A program made the translations under genes and the position numbers. The notes beneath the pieces are model-generated. The model ran no database searches. It was not told the origin of the DNA and saw nothing but the letters and a program-made list of their open reading frames with translations. DNA of 64,000 bases from Chryseobacterium sp. ON_d1 (lineage in GTDB: Bacteria; Bacteroidota; Bacteroidia; Flavobacteriales; Weeksellaceae), in assembly GCF_006829085.1 (NCBI RefSeq), contig NZ_BJTC01000010.1, positions 124,001 to 188,000 on the forward strand, written 5' to 3'. Below, piece by piece: positions 7,460 through 16,022 of this stretch; position 1 is the stretch's first letter; the number at the start of each line of letters is the position of its first letter.

Positions 7460-8914
7460 ATGTCAGACATAGAAGAAATAGAAGTACGAGGCGGACAGGG
7501 ACAGGTTCTGGACCCTGAAACTTACAGAGATTCTATAGGGACAATGGAGCAATCCGGGAAAAGAAAATGGGTATTTCCAAGAAAACCCAAAGGAAAATAC
7601 ACCAACTATAGGAATATTGTAAGTTATCTGTTATTAATTATTTATTTTACATTACCTTTCATCAAAATCAATGGTAATCCATTATTGATGTTCAATGTCA
7701 TAGACAGGGAATTTTTCATCTTTGGACAGCCTTTCTATCCACAGGACTTTTTTATCCTTACTTTAGGTGCCATCGCATCTTTAATCTTCATTATTGTTTT
7801 TACGATTGCATTCGGAAGAATTTTCTGCGGGTGGATTTGCCCTCAGACAATTTTTATGGAATCTATCTTCCGTAAAATAGAATATCTGATTGAAGGTGAC
7901 AGAAATAAGCAGATGAAACTGGACAGACAGGAATGGAATAGTGAGAAAATCTGGAAGAGAAGTTTAAAATGGACTGTTTATATCATCATTTCATTGATCA
8001 TCACTCACTTTATGTTTATGTACATTGTAGGGTATGAAGAAGTATTTAAGATTGTTGGTGAAGGACCATTTGCCCATCCTACCAATTTTATTGTAATGAT
8101 TCTTCTTACTGCTGCATTTTATTTTGTATTTGCATGGTTCAGAGAGCAGGTTTGTACATTAGTATGTCCTTATGGAAGACTTCAGGGAGTACTGATTGAT
8201 AAAGATACCATCAATGTTTTCTACGACTTTAAAAGAGGAGAAAACAGAGCGAAATGGAGAAAAGGAGAAGACCGAAAAGCTGCTGGAAAGGGTGATTGTA
8301 TTGATTGCCATCAGTGTGTAGTGGTATGCCCTACCGGAATTGACATCAGGGACGGACAACAGCTGGAATGTATCAACTGTACAGCCTGTATAGATGCCTG
8401 TGATGAAGTTATGGAAAAAGTAGGTCTGCCAAAAGGACTGATCAGATATGCTTCTGAGAACGAAATTGAAAAAGAAACCCCATTCAGGTTTACCGGAAGA
8501 ATGAAAGGATTCTCAATATTCTTATTTCTACTGGTAGGTTTCTTAGGATATCTTCTGTACAGCCGTGGTGAAATGGAGGCTAAATTCATTAAACCGGCAG
8601 GAAGTACATTTTTTGTAAGAGACGGTAAAATTACCAATACCTATAATTATACTTTCCTTAATAAAACGAATGATAAGAAAATTGTTACGATCAAAGTAAT
8701 CGATCCTGCGCATGGTGAAATTACTTACAGTGCATCAAGTAAAATTCAGGTTGACAGAGATAAAATTTCCAAAGGAACAATCAATATCAGCTTCCCTGAA
8801 GATGAAATGAAGCTTTCTAAACAGAATATCACAATTGGTGTTTACGATATGAAGGGTAAACTGATTGATTCTTATCAGACCTATTTTGAAGGACCATTCA
8901 AACTGCAATTTTAA
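7460..8914 (+). CDS. ccoG: Cytochrome c oxidase accessory protein CcoG (FixG/RdxA)
   Basis: 484 residues. CcoG is a membrane iron-sulfur protein reported to act as a Cu(II) reductase in cbb3 assembly. Seen here: cytosolic N-terminus, membrane helices, FCGWICPQT and CTLVCPYGRLQGVLID (NapH-like cysteine pairs). Two [4Fe-4S] ferredoxin clusters follow in CIDCHQCVVVCP and CINCTACIDACD. A further helix (about 350-370) precedes the C-terminal Ig-like FixG domain. It lies 95 bases after ccoP across a terminator and is followed closely by fixH, starting the assembly part of the cluster. Confidence 0.95.
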   Translation: MSDIEEIEVRGGQGQVLDPETYRDSIGTMEQSGKRKWVFPRKPKGKYTNYRNIVSYLLLIIYFTLPFIKINGNPLLMFNVIDREFFIFGQPFYPQDFFILTLGAIASLIFIIVFTIAFGRIFCGWICPQTIFMESIFRKIEYLIEGDRNKQMKLDRQEWNSEKIWKRSLKWTVYIIISLIITHFMFMYIVGYEEVFKIVGEGPFAHPTNFIVMILLTAAFYFVFAWFREQVCTLVCPYGRLQGVLIDKDTINVFYDFKRGENRAKWRKGEDRKAAGKGDCIDCHQCVVVCPTGIDIRDGQQLECINCTACIDACDEVMEKVGLPKGLIRYASENEIEKETPFRFTGRMKGFSIFLFLLVGFLGYLLYSRGEMEAKFIKPAGSTFFVRDGKITNTYNYTFLNKTNDKKIVTIKVIDPAHGEITYSASSKIQVDRDKISKGTINISFPEDEMKLSKQNITIGVYDMKGKLIDSYQTYFEGPFKLQF

Positions 8915-8923
8915 TTAGAAAAA

Positions 8924-9376
8924 ATGAAGAACTTTAGTTGGGGACATGGTGTTGTCATTGCATTATTAGCATTTATTATCTTTATATTATCCATGATGTT
9001 TCTTTTTCCAAACGGACAGAAGAACTCTGAAATGGTAACGGATAATTATTATGAAGAAGAGTTGAAGTATCAGGACGTTATTGATGCGAAGAAAAAAGCG
9101 GATGAACTACAGGAAAAACCTGTATACAGCCAGGATACCAAGGGAATTAAAATTACTTTTCCAAAAGATTATAACAACTCCAATACTACGGTAAAATTTG
9201 TTTTAAACAGAACCGACGACCAGAATTTAGACATTAAAAAATCTGTACAGCTTGACGCCGGACAGTCTTTCACAATTCCTGCACAGGTATTGAAAGTAGG
9301 AAACTACACCCTGAGACTGAGCTGGACGAAAGATAAAACAGACTACAGAATGGATTATGATGTGATATGGAAATAG
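8924..9376 (+). CDS. fixH: FixH/CcoH family protein
   Basis: 150 residues with one N-terminal membrane helix (about 6-27), the typical motif TDNYYEEELKYQ at about 39-50 and a periplasmic beta-rich domain. FixH/CcoH proteins associate with the cbb3 complex and are needed for its assembly. It begins 9 bases after ccoG and overlaps the next gene by 10 bases, which suggests translational coupling. Confidence 0.92.
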   Translation: MKNFSWGHGVVIALLAFIIFILSMMFLFPNGQKNSEMVTDNYYEEELKYQDVIDAKKKADELQEKPVYSQDTKGIKITFPKDYNNSNTTVKFVLNRTDDQNLDIKKSVQLDAGQSFTIPAQVLKVGNYTLRLSWTKDKTDYRMDYDVIWK

Positions 9377-10092
9377 GACTTATTGTGTCGGCTATTGCTT
9401 TAGGCTTTGCTTCCGGTTTTCATTGCATCGGAATGTGCGGTCCTATTGCATTATCGATGGGATTAACCAAAAAACAGGCTGCCAATTTCTATCTTCAGAA
9501 CCTTACCTATCAATTCGGAAGAATTTTCACCTATTCGTTATTAGGTGCACTTCTGGGGATCATCGGTCAGGGATTTGAAATGGCGGGCTTTCAGAAATAT
9601 CTGACTATTACTGCCGGAGTTCTTCTGATTATCATGGCTGTATTTTCATTTGGAGGAAAAGATTTTGCTTCAAAAATTCCTTTTCTTTCTAAATTCCTGT
9701 ACAGCGTAAAAATGAATCTGGGAAGGCTTCTTCAGAAAGCAGACTACCGTTCAAGATTTACGACAGGACTACTTAATGGCTTCTTACCCTGTGGAATGGT
9801 TTATATGGCTCTTACCGCAAGTCTGGCAGGCGGAGGAATATGGCAGGGAGCTTTATATATGGCCTTATTTGGTCTGGGTACTCTTCCCTTCATGTTTGCC
9901 ATCGTCTTAGCCGGTAATCTCATGAATCAGGCCTTCAGAATAAAAGTTTTGAAAGCAGTCCCGGTGATTATGATTATTCTGGGAGGATTATTCATACTGA
10001 GAGGTCTTGAACTGGGCATCCCATACGTTTCTCCGAAAGCAGAAGCTATGACAATCGTTAAAGATCCGAACGGAGCTGTTAACTGCCATTAA
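9367..10092 (+). CDS. TauE/SafE (DsbD_2)-family membrane protein of the cbb3 cluster
   Basis: 241 residues with about six membrane helices. The N-terminal motif GFHCIGMCGPIALSMG and the mid-protein motif GFLPCGMVYMAL are each a cysteine-containing repeat of the DsbD_2/TauE-SafE superfamily. Members next to cbb3 clusters are thought to serve copper delivery or thiol reduction during oxidase maturation; that role is inferred from context, not from visible substrate residues. The start overlaps the end of fixH (ATATGGAAATAG). A small hydrophilic tail ends in NGAVNCH, with an extra Cys-x-His at the C-terminus. Confidence 0.85.
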   Translation: MEIGLIVSAIALGFASGFHCIGMCGPIALSMGLTKKQAANFYLQNLTYQFGRIFTYSLLGALLGIIGQGFEMAGFQKYLTITAGVLLIIMAVFSFGGKDFASKIPFLSKFLYSVKMNLGRLLQKADYRSRFTTGLLNGFLPCGMVYMALTASLAGGGIWQGALYMALFGLGTLPFMFAIVLAGNLMNQAFRIKVLKAVPVIMIILGGLFILRGLELGIPYVSPKAEAMTIVKDPNGAVNCH

Positions 10093-10110
10093 ATTTATAT
10101 TTACATAACC

Positions 10111-10848
10111 ATGAAGAAAATCATTGTCTTATTCCTGATAAGCCTTTTTATGATGCAGTCCTGCAGTGTGAATTCTGAAATTGTTTATCATAAGGATGCC
10201 GCTTCTACTTCTGTTACCGATATCGATACAAGAGAGTTTATGGCAGAAATGATGGCTATGACACCTGATTCATTAAAGGAGAAAGAATTTGGAGAAGTAG
10301 ATAAGCTTCCAACGATCTGGACAAGCATGTATGATCTTGCCAAAAAGGAAGGAAAATTAAAAACTGAAAATCCGGATTCCATCAGGATTATGAAAAAGAT
10401 CTTCATGAAGTCTGCAAAAGAGGACAATAAACTGGCTGGGTTTTCTTTTAAGATGGAACATTTTGCTCCAGATGATTATAAAGTACTGAAAAGTTTTACC
10501 AAAACCGAAAAAATACCGCTGGATCAGAATATTTACAATAACTGGGATGGAAAAACGCTGACAATTGATACTGAAAATTTCAATCTTAAAAGCATTGAAG
10601 AAGCGATCAAAACCAAAAGCTCAAAGGAAGAAGCTGAAAAAATTGCCGGTATGATGGTCATGTTTTTCAAAAAAATAGGCACTACTTTAAAGTTCGAGAA
10701 TCCCATACAATCAATTTCAGGGAAACATGACTGGCTGAAGCAGATTGATGATCATTCGATAAGGATAGAATATGATCTGAAAGCCATTTATGATAAAGAT
10801 GTAAAACTTAAAAACGCTGATAAAAAGATTATAATCATTACAGAATAA
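10111..10848 (+). CDS. Uncharacterised lipoprotein at the end of the cbb3 cluster
   Basis: 245 residues. A lipoprotein signal (MKKIIVLFLISLFMMQSC, lipid Cys at 18) is followed by a soluble domain with no motif I recognise. The domain is rich in Lys, Asp and Met, with MAEMMAMTPDSL near the N-terminus. It starts 18 bases after the TauE-like gene and ends at a strong terminator, so it is probably cotranscribed with ccoG-fixH. Its methionine clusters (about 43-50 and 183-191) could hint at metal contact, but that is speculation; it may simply be a passenger. Confidence 0.75.
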   Translation: MKKIIVLFLISLFMMQSCSVNSEIVYHKDAASTSVTDIDTREFMAEMMAMTPDSLKEKEFGEVDKLPTIWTSMYDLAKKEGKLKTENPDSIRIMKKIFMKSAKEDNKLAGFSFKMEHFAPDDYKVLKSFTKTEKIPLDQNIYNNWDGKTLTIDTENFNLKSIEEAIKTKSSKEEAEKIAGMMVMFFKKIGTTLKFENPIQSISGKHDWLKQIDDHSIRIEYDLKAIYDKDVKLKNADKKIIIITE

Positions 10849-10851
10849 AGC

Positions 10852-10878
10852 AAAACCCACCGGACTCCGGTGGGTTTT
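10852..10878. terminator. Bidirectional terminator between the cbb3 cluster and serS
   Basis: Perfect 12-bp stem AAAACCCACCGG / CCGGTGGGTTTT with a 3-base loop, between convergent genes. Confidence 0.9.
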
Positions 10879-10907
10879 ATAATAATATACTGAATTAAGT
10901 GATCCAC

Positions 10908-12176
10908 TTAGTTGATCACGTCAAATCTTGCATATTCTGCAATCTTTTTAGGAAGTTTGATACCTTCCGCAGTCTGATTATTCTCAAGTAATGCTGCCAT
11001 AATTCTTGGCAGTGCCATCGCAGAACCGTTCAAGGTGTGAACCAACTGAGATTTGCCATCAGCTTTATAACGGCACTTCAGCCTGTTCGCCTGGAATGTT
11101 TCAAAGTTAGACACAGAGCTTACCTCCAGCCACATTTCCTGAGCTGCACTCCACACTTCAAAGTCATAGGTCATTGCAGAGGCAAAACCTGTGTCACCAC
11201 CGCAAAGTCTCAATACTCTGAACGGAAGTTCAAGGTCTGTCAGGATTTCTTTGATGTGTTCTACCATTTCTTCCAGCACAGCATAAGAATTTTCCGGTTT
11301 CTCAATTCTTACAATCTCTACTTTTTCAAACTGATGAAGACGGTTCAGTCCCCTTACGTGAGCTCCATAGCTTCCTGCTTCTCTTCTGTAGCATTGAGAG
11401 AATGCTGTATTTTTAACCGGAAGATCTTTTTCATCAAACAAAACATCACGGTAAAGATTGGTTACAGGAACTTCAGCTGTAGGAATAAGATATAATTTAT
11501 CTTCATTGACATAATACATCTGCCCTTCTTTATCCGGAAGCTGTCCGGTACCAAAACCTGAAGCCTCATTTACCACGTGAGGAGGATTCACTTCCGTATA
11601 TCCTTTTTCCACGTTTTTATCCAGGAAATACTGAACCAAAGCTCTCTGTAATCTGGCTCCTTTTCCTAAATAAACAGGGAAACCGGCTCCGGCAATTTTC
11701 ACCCCCAATTCAAAATCGATAAGGTTATATTTTTTAGCCAGCTCCCAGTGAGGGATTGCACCTTCACCAAGTCCTTCTACAGGATGAGACTGGAAAATAA
11801 TTTCGTTATCATCAGCAGAAGCCCCACTCTTCACCAGTTCATTTGGAATATTGGGAAGCTGGTAAAGGATATTCAGCAAGTCATTTTCTTTAACTTCTAA
11901 CTGAGATTTCAATTCTGAGCTCGACTCTTTGTATTGTGCTGTTTTAGATTTTGCTGACTCCGCTTCTTCTTTTTTTCCTTCTTTCATCAAAAGTCCGATT
12001 TCTTTCGAAATTTTGTTGATTTCGGAAAGCTGGGAATCTAGTTCAAACTGGATTCTTTTTCTTTCGTCATCGGCAGCGATAGCCTCGTCTACCAACTCAA
12101 GATTTTTGAATTGTCTTTTCTTAAGACCTTCTAAAACGCGTTCTTTATTGTCGCGCAAAAAATTGACTTGTAACAT
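10908..12176 (-). CDS. serS: Serine--tRNA ligase
   Basis: 422 residues, normal for bacterial SerRS. The N-terminal coiled-coil arm that grips the tRNA-Ser long variable arm spans about 28-105. The class II core follows: TAEVP (233-237), motif 2 CYRREAG (262-268) and motif 3 with NGSAMALPRIMAALLEN (near 385-402). It charges tRNA-Ser (and tRNA-Sec where present) with serine in the cytosol. A TAnnTTTG promoter lies upstream, and a 7-bp inverted repeat lies in its leader. It is monocistronic, ending at the shared terminator with the cbb3 cluster. Confidence 0.97.
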   Translation of the reverse strand: MLQVNFLRDNKERVLEGLKKRQFKNLELVDEAIAADDERKRIQFELDSQLSEINKISKEIGLLMKEGKKEEAESAKSKTAQYKESSSELKSQLEVKENDLLNILYQLPNIPNELVKSGASADDNEIIFQSHPVEGLGEGAIPHWELAKKYNLIDFELGVKIAGAGFPVYLGKGARLQRALVQYFLDKNVEKGYTEVNPPHVVNEASGFGTGQLPDKEGQMYYVNEDKLYLIPTAEVPVTNLYRDVLFDEKDLPVKNTAFSQCYRREAGSYGAHVRGLNRLHQFEKVEIVRIEKPENSYAVLEEMVEHIKEILTDLELPFRVLRLCGGDTGFASAMTYDFEVWSAAQEMWLEVSSVSNFETFQANRLKCRYKADGKSQLVHTLNGSAMALPRIMAALLENNQTAEGIKLPKKIAEYARFDVIN

Positions 12177-12202
12177 TTTATTGAGATGTTAAATATTAGA
12201 TG

Positions 12203-12223
12203 GTTAGCTTACAATCAGCTAAC
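12203..12223 (-). repeat. Inverted repeat in the serS leader
   Basis: GTTAGCT / AGCTAAC with a 7-base loop, 26 bases before the serS ATG and downstream of its promoter. No T-run follows, so it is not a terminator; its role is unknown. Confidence 0.4.
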
Positions 12224-12230
12224 ACTTGTA

Positions 12231-12238
12231 CAAATTTA
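12231..12238 (-). promoter_or_regulatory. Putative -7 element of serS
   Basis: TAAATTTG on the minus strand matches TAnnTTTG and gives a leader of roughly 50 bases. Confidence 0.5.
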
Positions 12239-12242
12239 AAAA

Positions 12243-12761
12243 TTATTTTGTGATCGTAACAGTATTTATCGAAGTAGGAGCATCAGCATCTTTTGAAAAT
12301 ACCTGAACCCTGTTATACAAAACTTTTGAAACCTGAAATACCGTTGGTGTATTCCGATACTGAACCTCCAAAGTATCTATAACATTATCATTTGCATTCG
12401 TACTTTTCGTATAGGTAATCTGCATTCTGGAATAGTAAGAAGTTCCTGTTCCCGGATTGTCAGGGCTTATAGAATCCAGTCTTCTTCTTTTGGCACCTGC
12501 CAGATATTCCATATAAAACAGGGAGTCTGTTGTCATTTTCAACGGAATACTTACCGGAGAAATGTCTTTGGTTCCAAAAATATCATTCACGGAATACCCA
12601 GTATAAGATCCTGTTTTCTTGCTGTTCAGCAAATCCTGACCGGCACTGTTCTTCATGTAGATATTCAGCAGCTGATCTATTCTCTGCAAAGAATCATCAT
12701 CATTTTTGCAACTTATCAGTGCAAAAACCGCAACAAGTATACTCCAAAAATATTTCATCAT
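12243..12761 (-). CDS. Uncharacterised lipoprotein
   Basis: 172 residues. The lipoprotein signal MMKYFWSILVAVFALISC has its lipid Cys at 18, then KNDDD; an Asp-rich sequence after the Cys is common in Bacteroidetes lipoproteins. The remaining domain is beta-rich, with no motif I recognise. It has its own TAnnTTTG element 5 bases before the start, so it may be a leaderless gene. A second Met directly follows the first; either could be used. Confidence 0.7.
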   Translation of the reverse strand: MMKYFWSILVAVFALISCKNDDDSLQRIDQLLNIYMKNSAGQDLLNSKKTGSYTGYSVNDIFGTKDISPVSIPLKMTTDSLFYMEYLAGAKRRRLDSISPDNPGTGTSYYSRMQITYTKSTNANDNVIDTLEVQYRNTPTVFQVSKVLYNRVQVFSKDADAPTSINTVTITK

Positions 12762-12766
12762 GACTA

Positions 12767-12774
12767 CAAAGGTA
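12767..12774 (-). promoter_or_regulatory. Putative -7 element of the 172-residue lipoprotein gene
   Basis: TACCTTTG on the minus strand, ending 5 bases before the ATG. Confidence 0.4.
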
Positions 12775-12799
12775 AAATATTAATCTTTAGGCTCCTCCT

Positions 12800-14698
12800 T
12801 TATTTTTCAAAATATTTCTGATACCATAGCTCAAAAGTTACCAGCTGCCATATTTTTACCCAATCATATTCGTGCTCCTGATGATTCCACCACTCATCAA
12901 TTACAGAAGCATTGAAGAAATTTCTCTTCTTTAACCTTTCAAGATTTTCAACAATAAAGTCTCTTACTTTTTTTTCGTTTTTAATAAAATAATTGACAGG
13001 AAATGAAAATCCTTTTTTAGGCATATTCAAAACTGATTCGGGAAGATATTTTTCTGCAGTTTTACGCAATAAAGGTTTATTCTGATTTCCATTAAATCTT
13101 ATGTTCTCAGGCAGCGCTGACACATAATCTATCAGGCTGTTGCTCAGATAAGGATAACGAAATTCGACACTGTATTTCATGGCACTCAGATCATCCCGGA
13201 AAACATGATGGGAGGACAGCGAATATTTCATGTCATATTCAAAATAACCGGAATAGCTTTTTGTTTCTGAAAGATGATATTGGGAAAGGTCTGAATGAAT
13301 TGTTCTGTAAATATCCTGTTTTATAAGGGTTTTAACTTCCAAAGGCATCATACTGACCTGATTCTGTCTGAAAAAATCAAACATATCATCCTTAGAGAAA
13401 TAATTTTTTACCCGTTGTGAAAATTTATCTTTTGTAAAGATAAGTGGACCTAGAAAATTAAAATTCCTCATCAGAAGCCACTTATTTAGCTTCAGCGTAT
13501 GGGAATAGCCTGCAAAAAGCTCATCAGCTCCATTTCCGCTTAGCACGACCTTAAAATCTTTATCATGGGCATATTTCGCTGCATTGATCAACACTTCAAT
13601 GCTACTGTAGGGTTCTTCAAAATGCTGGATATTTTCCTTAAGCTGTTCCAAAGCTTCTTCATCACTTACTTCTTTCACCTCATGCGAAACACCAAAATAG
13701 TTAGCCGCTATAGATGCATTTTTCACTTCTTCTTCAGAAAACGGATAGGATATAGTGTATGTGTTAATATCAGTATTGAAAAATTTTGCTTTAGAAGCAA
13801 TTAAGGTAGAATCTATTCCTCCGCTCATCATAACCGCCACCGGAACATCTGCATATAATTGTTCTGAAATACTCTCAGAAATCAGCTCATCTATTATTCT
13901 TACAGCTTCCTCTTCAGAAATATTTTCTGTAGCTGGGAAAGGCAGTGTCCAGAATTTTTCTTTTATAATGTTTTTACTCTTCAGATCAACCGTCATAAAG
14001 GAAGCAGGTTCCAGAGAAAAAATTTGCTGAAAGCAGGTCTGCGGGCTCAGTGTTGTCTGAAAAAGAAAATTGGTATACACTCCATTCCAATTGATTTCAG
14101 GCTTTACAAACTCATTTTTCAGTAATGCTTTTATTTCTGAAGCCCAGACCAGTCCTTCTTCACTTTGATGATAAAACAAAGGTTTCATCCCTACTCTGTC
14201 TCTTGCCAGGATAAGCTTTTGTGAAATAAGATCCACAATACAAATGGCAAACATTCCGTCCAGCTTTTCAAAGGTGGCAGTCCCCCATTCTTCATAAGCC
14301 GCAAGGATAACTTCAGTATCCGAAGTGCTTTGGAAGGTATATCCTAAACTTTCAAGTTCTTTCCTTAGTTTTTTAAAATTATAAATCTCACCATTAAATG
14401 TGATGATAATCTGTTCATTTTCAGAAAGCATTGGCTGGTGTCCTTTTTCAGAAAGATCAATAATGGATAATCTGCGAAAACCCAGGGCAATCTGTGAAGT
14501 CTCATCCTGTAAAACCGGAAATTGCTTTTTTATCTTTTGGGTAGAATCATTGCCTGAAAAAGAGACTGCCCGTCCAAGGTCATACAGCCAGAACCCTTCA
14601 TCATCCGGCCCGCGGTGTCTGATCGCCTGATTCATTTCCATAATATTTGTAGAGGAAATACTTTTATGAAATGAATAATAGCCGCTGATACCGCACAT
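12800..14698 (-). CDS. asnB: Asparagine synthase (glutamine-hydrolysing)
   Basis: 632 residues. The class II glutaminase domain begins with the catalytic Cys2 in MCGISGYYS and carries FNGEIYNF (about 103-110). The ATP-pyrophosphatase synthetase domain has the PP-loop MMSGGIDSTLIA. It converts aspartate, glutamine and ATP to asparagine. Next to it lie a flippase and a glycosyltransferase, so it may instead be the amidotransferase paralogue often found in polysaccharide loci, which amidates uronic or amino sugars. The sequence alone does not separate these roles. The order asnB - flippase - glycosyltransferase on one strand, with short gaps, suggests cotranscription from the glycosyltransferase side. 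Confidence 0.9.
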   Translation of the reverse strand: MCGISGYYSFHKSISSTNIMEMNQAIRHRGPDDEGFWLYDLGRAVSFSGNDSTQKIKKQFPVLQDETSQIALGFRRLSIIDLSEKGHQPMLSENEQIIITFNGEIYNFKKLRKELESLGYTFQSTSDTEVILAAYEEWGTATFEKLDGMFAICIVDLISQKLILARDRVGMKPLFYHQSEEGLVWASEIKALLKNEFVKPEINWNGVYTNFLFQTTLSPQTCFQQIFSLEPASFMTVDLKSKNIIKEKFWTLPFPATENISEEEAVRIIDELISESISEQLYADVPVAVMMSGGIDSTLIASKAKFFNTDINTYTISYPFSEEEVKNASIAANYFGVSHEVKEVSDEEALEQLKENIQHFEEPYSSIEVLINAAKYAHDKDFKVVLSGNGADELFAGYSHTLKLNKWLLMRNFNFLGPLIFTKDKFSQRVKNYFSKDDMFDFFRQNQVSMMPLEVKTLIKQDIYRTIHSDLSQYHLSETKSYSGYFEYDMKYSLSSHHVFRDDLSAMKYSVEFRYPYLSNSLIDYVSALPENIRFNGNQNKPLLRKTAEKYLPESVLNMPKKGFSFPVNYFIKNEKKVRDFIVENLERLKKRNFFNASVIDEWWNHQEHEYDWVKIWQLVTFELWYQKYFEK

Positions 14699-14763
14699 AG
14701 TAATACTTAATAGATTTGTAAAAATAAGAAAATGACATTATTTTCTTTGCGTCTGCGAAAGAA

Positions 14764-16017
14764 TTATTTCTTCAGAAGTTTTTCTTTTAAAAGCTGTATT
14801 TCTTCTTTTGAAACAAAATAGTCTTTCAAACTAAATGCTGTAGAGCGATAAAATTTTTGAAACAACAGGAAAGCTGAAACCAAATAGGATGACGTAGTGG
14901 CAATACAGGCTCCTAAAATTCCCCATCCGGGTATTGCAATAAAAGAAAACACCACTGTAACTGCCAGCCCAACAATTGATTTAATATTAAGGATCTTCAG
15001 GTCTCTCATTCCTGAAAAGTAATGTCCAATCATATCACTTAAGGCTATGGCAAAAATTCCTGGAGATAAAAGAAGCATAATTTCTTTGGTATCTCTGAAT
15101 TCTTTCCCAAAAATCATCTCATAAATCTGTGACGGGATAATAATAATCCCCAAAATGAAGCCTATCATTAGGGTAAAGGTCAGCTTTAAAGACTCTTTGG
15201 TTTTTCTTATAGATTCTTCCCGGCTTTTACTATTGACGACATCTGAATATAAAACGACAGCAATACTTCGGGTAATAGTCCATATGGCCTCTGAAAATGT
15301 AACTCCAATGGAAAATATTCCTACACTGGCAATCCCTTCAAAATGTTCTAAAAAATAAAACGAGAGCCTGTAATTGAGAAACTGAATAAACGCGCTCAGC
15401 TGCGTTTTCCAGCCATATTCAAACATATTCTTAGCAACATCTTTACAGAATGATATTTCAGAAATCCTACATTTTTTGATCATGTGAAAAAAACTGGAGA
15501 TAAAAAGAAGAGCCAGACAGCTGATCTGTGCAAGAAAATAGACAGAAACATCTTTCTTCCCACACCCATACACCAGTATTCCTAAAAAGATAATATGAAC
15601 AAGCTGTTGTAAAACCGTATAAAGATTAAACTTTTTAATATCCTGTGTTCCAATAAATAAACTGACATTAGTAGATAAAAGCGAAGAAAAAACGGAGATT
15701 CCGATAAGATAGAAAAGGTATTCTCCCTGAATAGAAGCCAGACTGAATAAAAAAGGAATTAAAAGTCCTGTCAGAAGTGACCAAAGATAAGCATAAAGTA
15801 AGATTTTTTCTATTTTGAATCTTGAAGCAAAATAAGAAGCGCTGCTCCCTGAAAAAATATTACTGAAGAAACTCACTGCAGCTGCATTCGCAATTACGAT
15901 GGAAATAGTTCCCTTACCCTCACTTCCCCACATATTCGTAGAATAGATCACCAGCCCGAAACTGAGGATCAGAATAAGAAAACGTGAGACAAATGTTTTA
16001 ATGATAGTAAGCTGCAT
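14764..16017 (-). CDS. Oligosaccharide flippase / polysaccharide export protein (Wzx/MATE-like fold)
   Basis: 417 residues, almost entirely hydrophobic, with about 12 membrane helices and short basic loops, matching the polysaccharide biosynthesis (Wzx-like, MOP superfamily) class. The N-terminus MQLTIIKTFVSRFLILILSF and the early segment NMWGSEGKGTISIVIANAAA resemble that family. It would move lipid-linked oligosaccharide across the inner membrane. Five bases separate it from the upstream glycosyltransferase. The specific sugar cannot be inferred. Confidence 0.8.
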   Translation of the reverse strand: MQLTIIKTFVSRFLILILSFGLVIYSTNMWGSEGKGTISIVIANAAAVSFFSNIFSGSSASYFASRFKIEKILLYAYLWSLLTGLLIPFLFSLASIQGEYLFYLIGISVFSSLLSTNVSLFIGTQDIKKFNLYTVLQQLVHIIFLGILVYGCGKKDVSVYFLAQISCLALLFISSFFHMIKKCRISEISFCKDVAKNMFEYGWKTQLSAFIQFLNYRLSFYFLEHFEGIASVGIFSIGVTFSEAIWTITRSIAVVLYSDVVNSKSREESIRKTKESLKLTFTLMIGFILGIIIIPSQIYEMIFGKEFRDTKEIMLLLSPGIFAIALSDMIGHYFSGMRDLKILNIKSIVGLAVTVVFSFIAIPGWGILGACIATTSSYLVSAFLLFQKFYRSTAFSLKDYFVSKEEIQLLKEKLLKK

Positions 16018-16022
16018 GGTGA

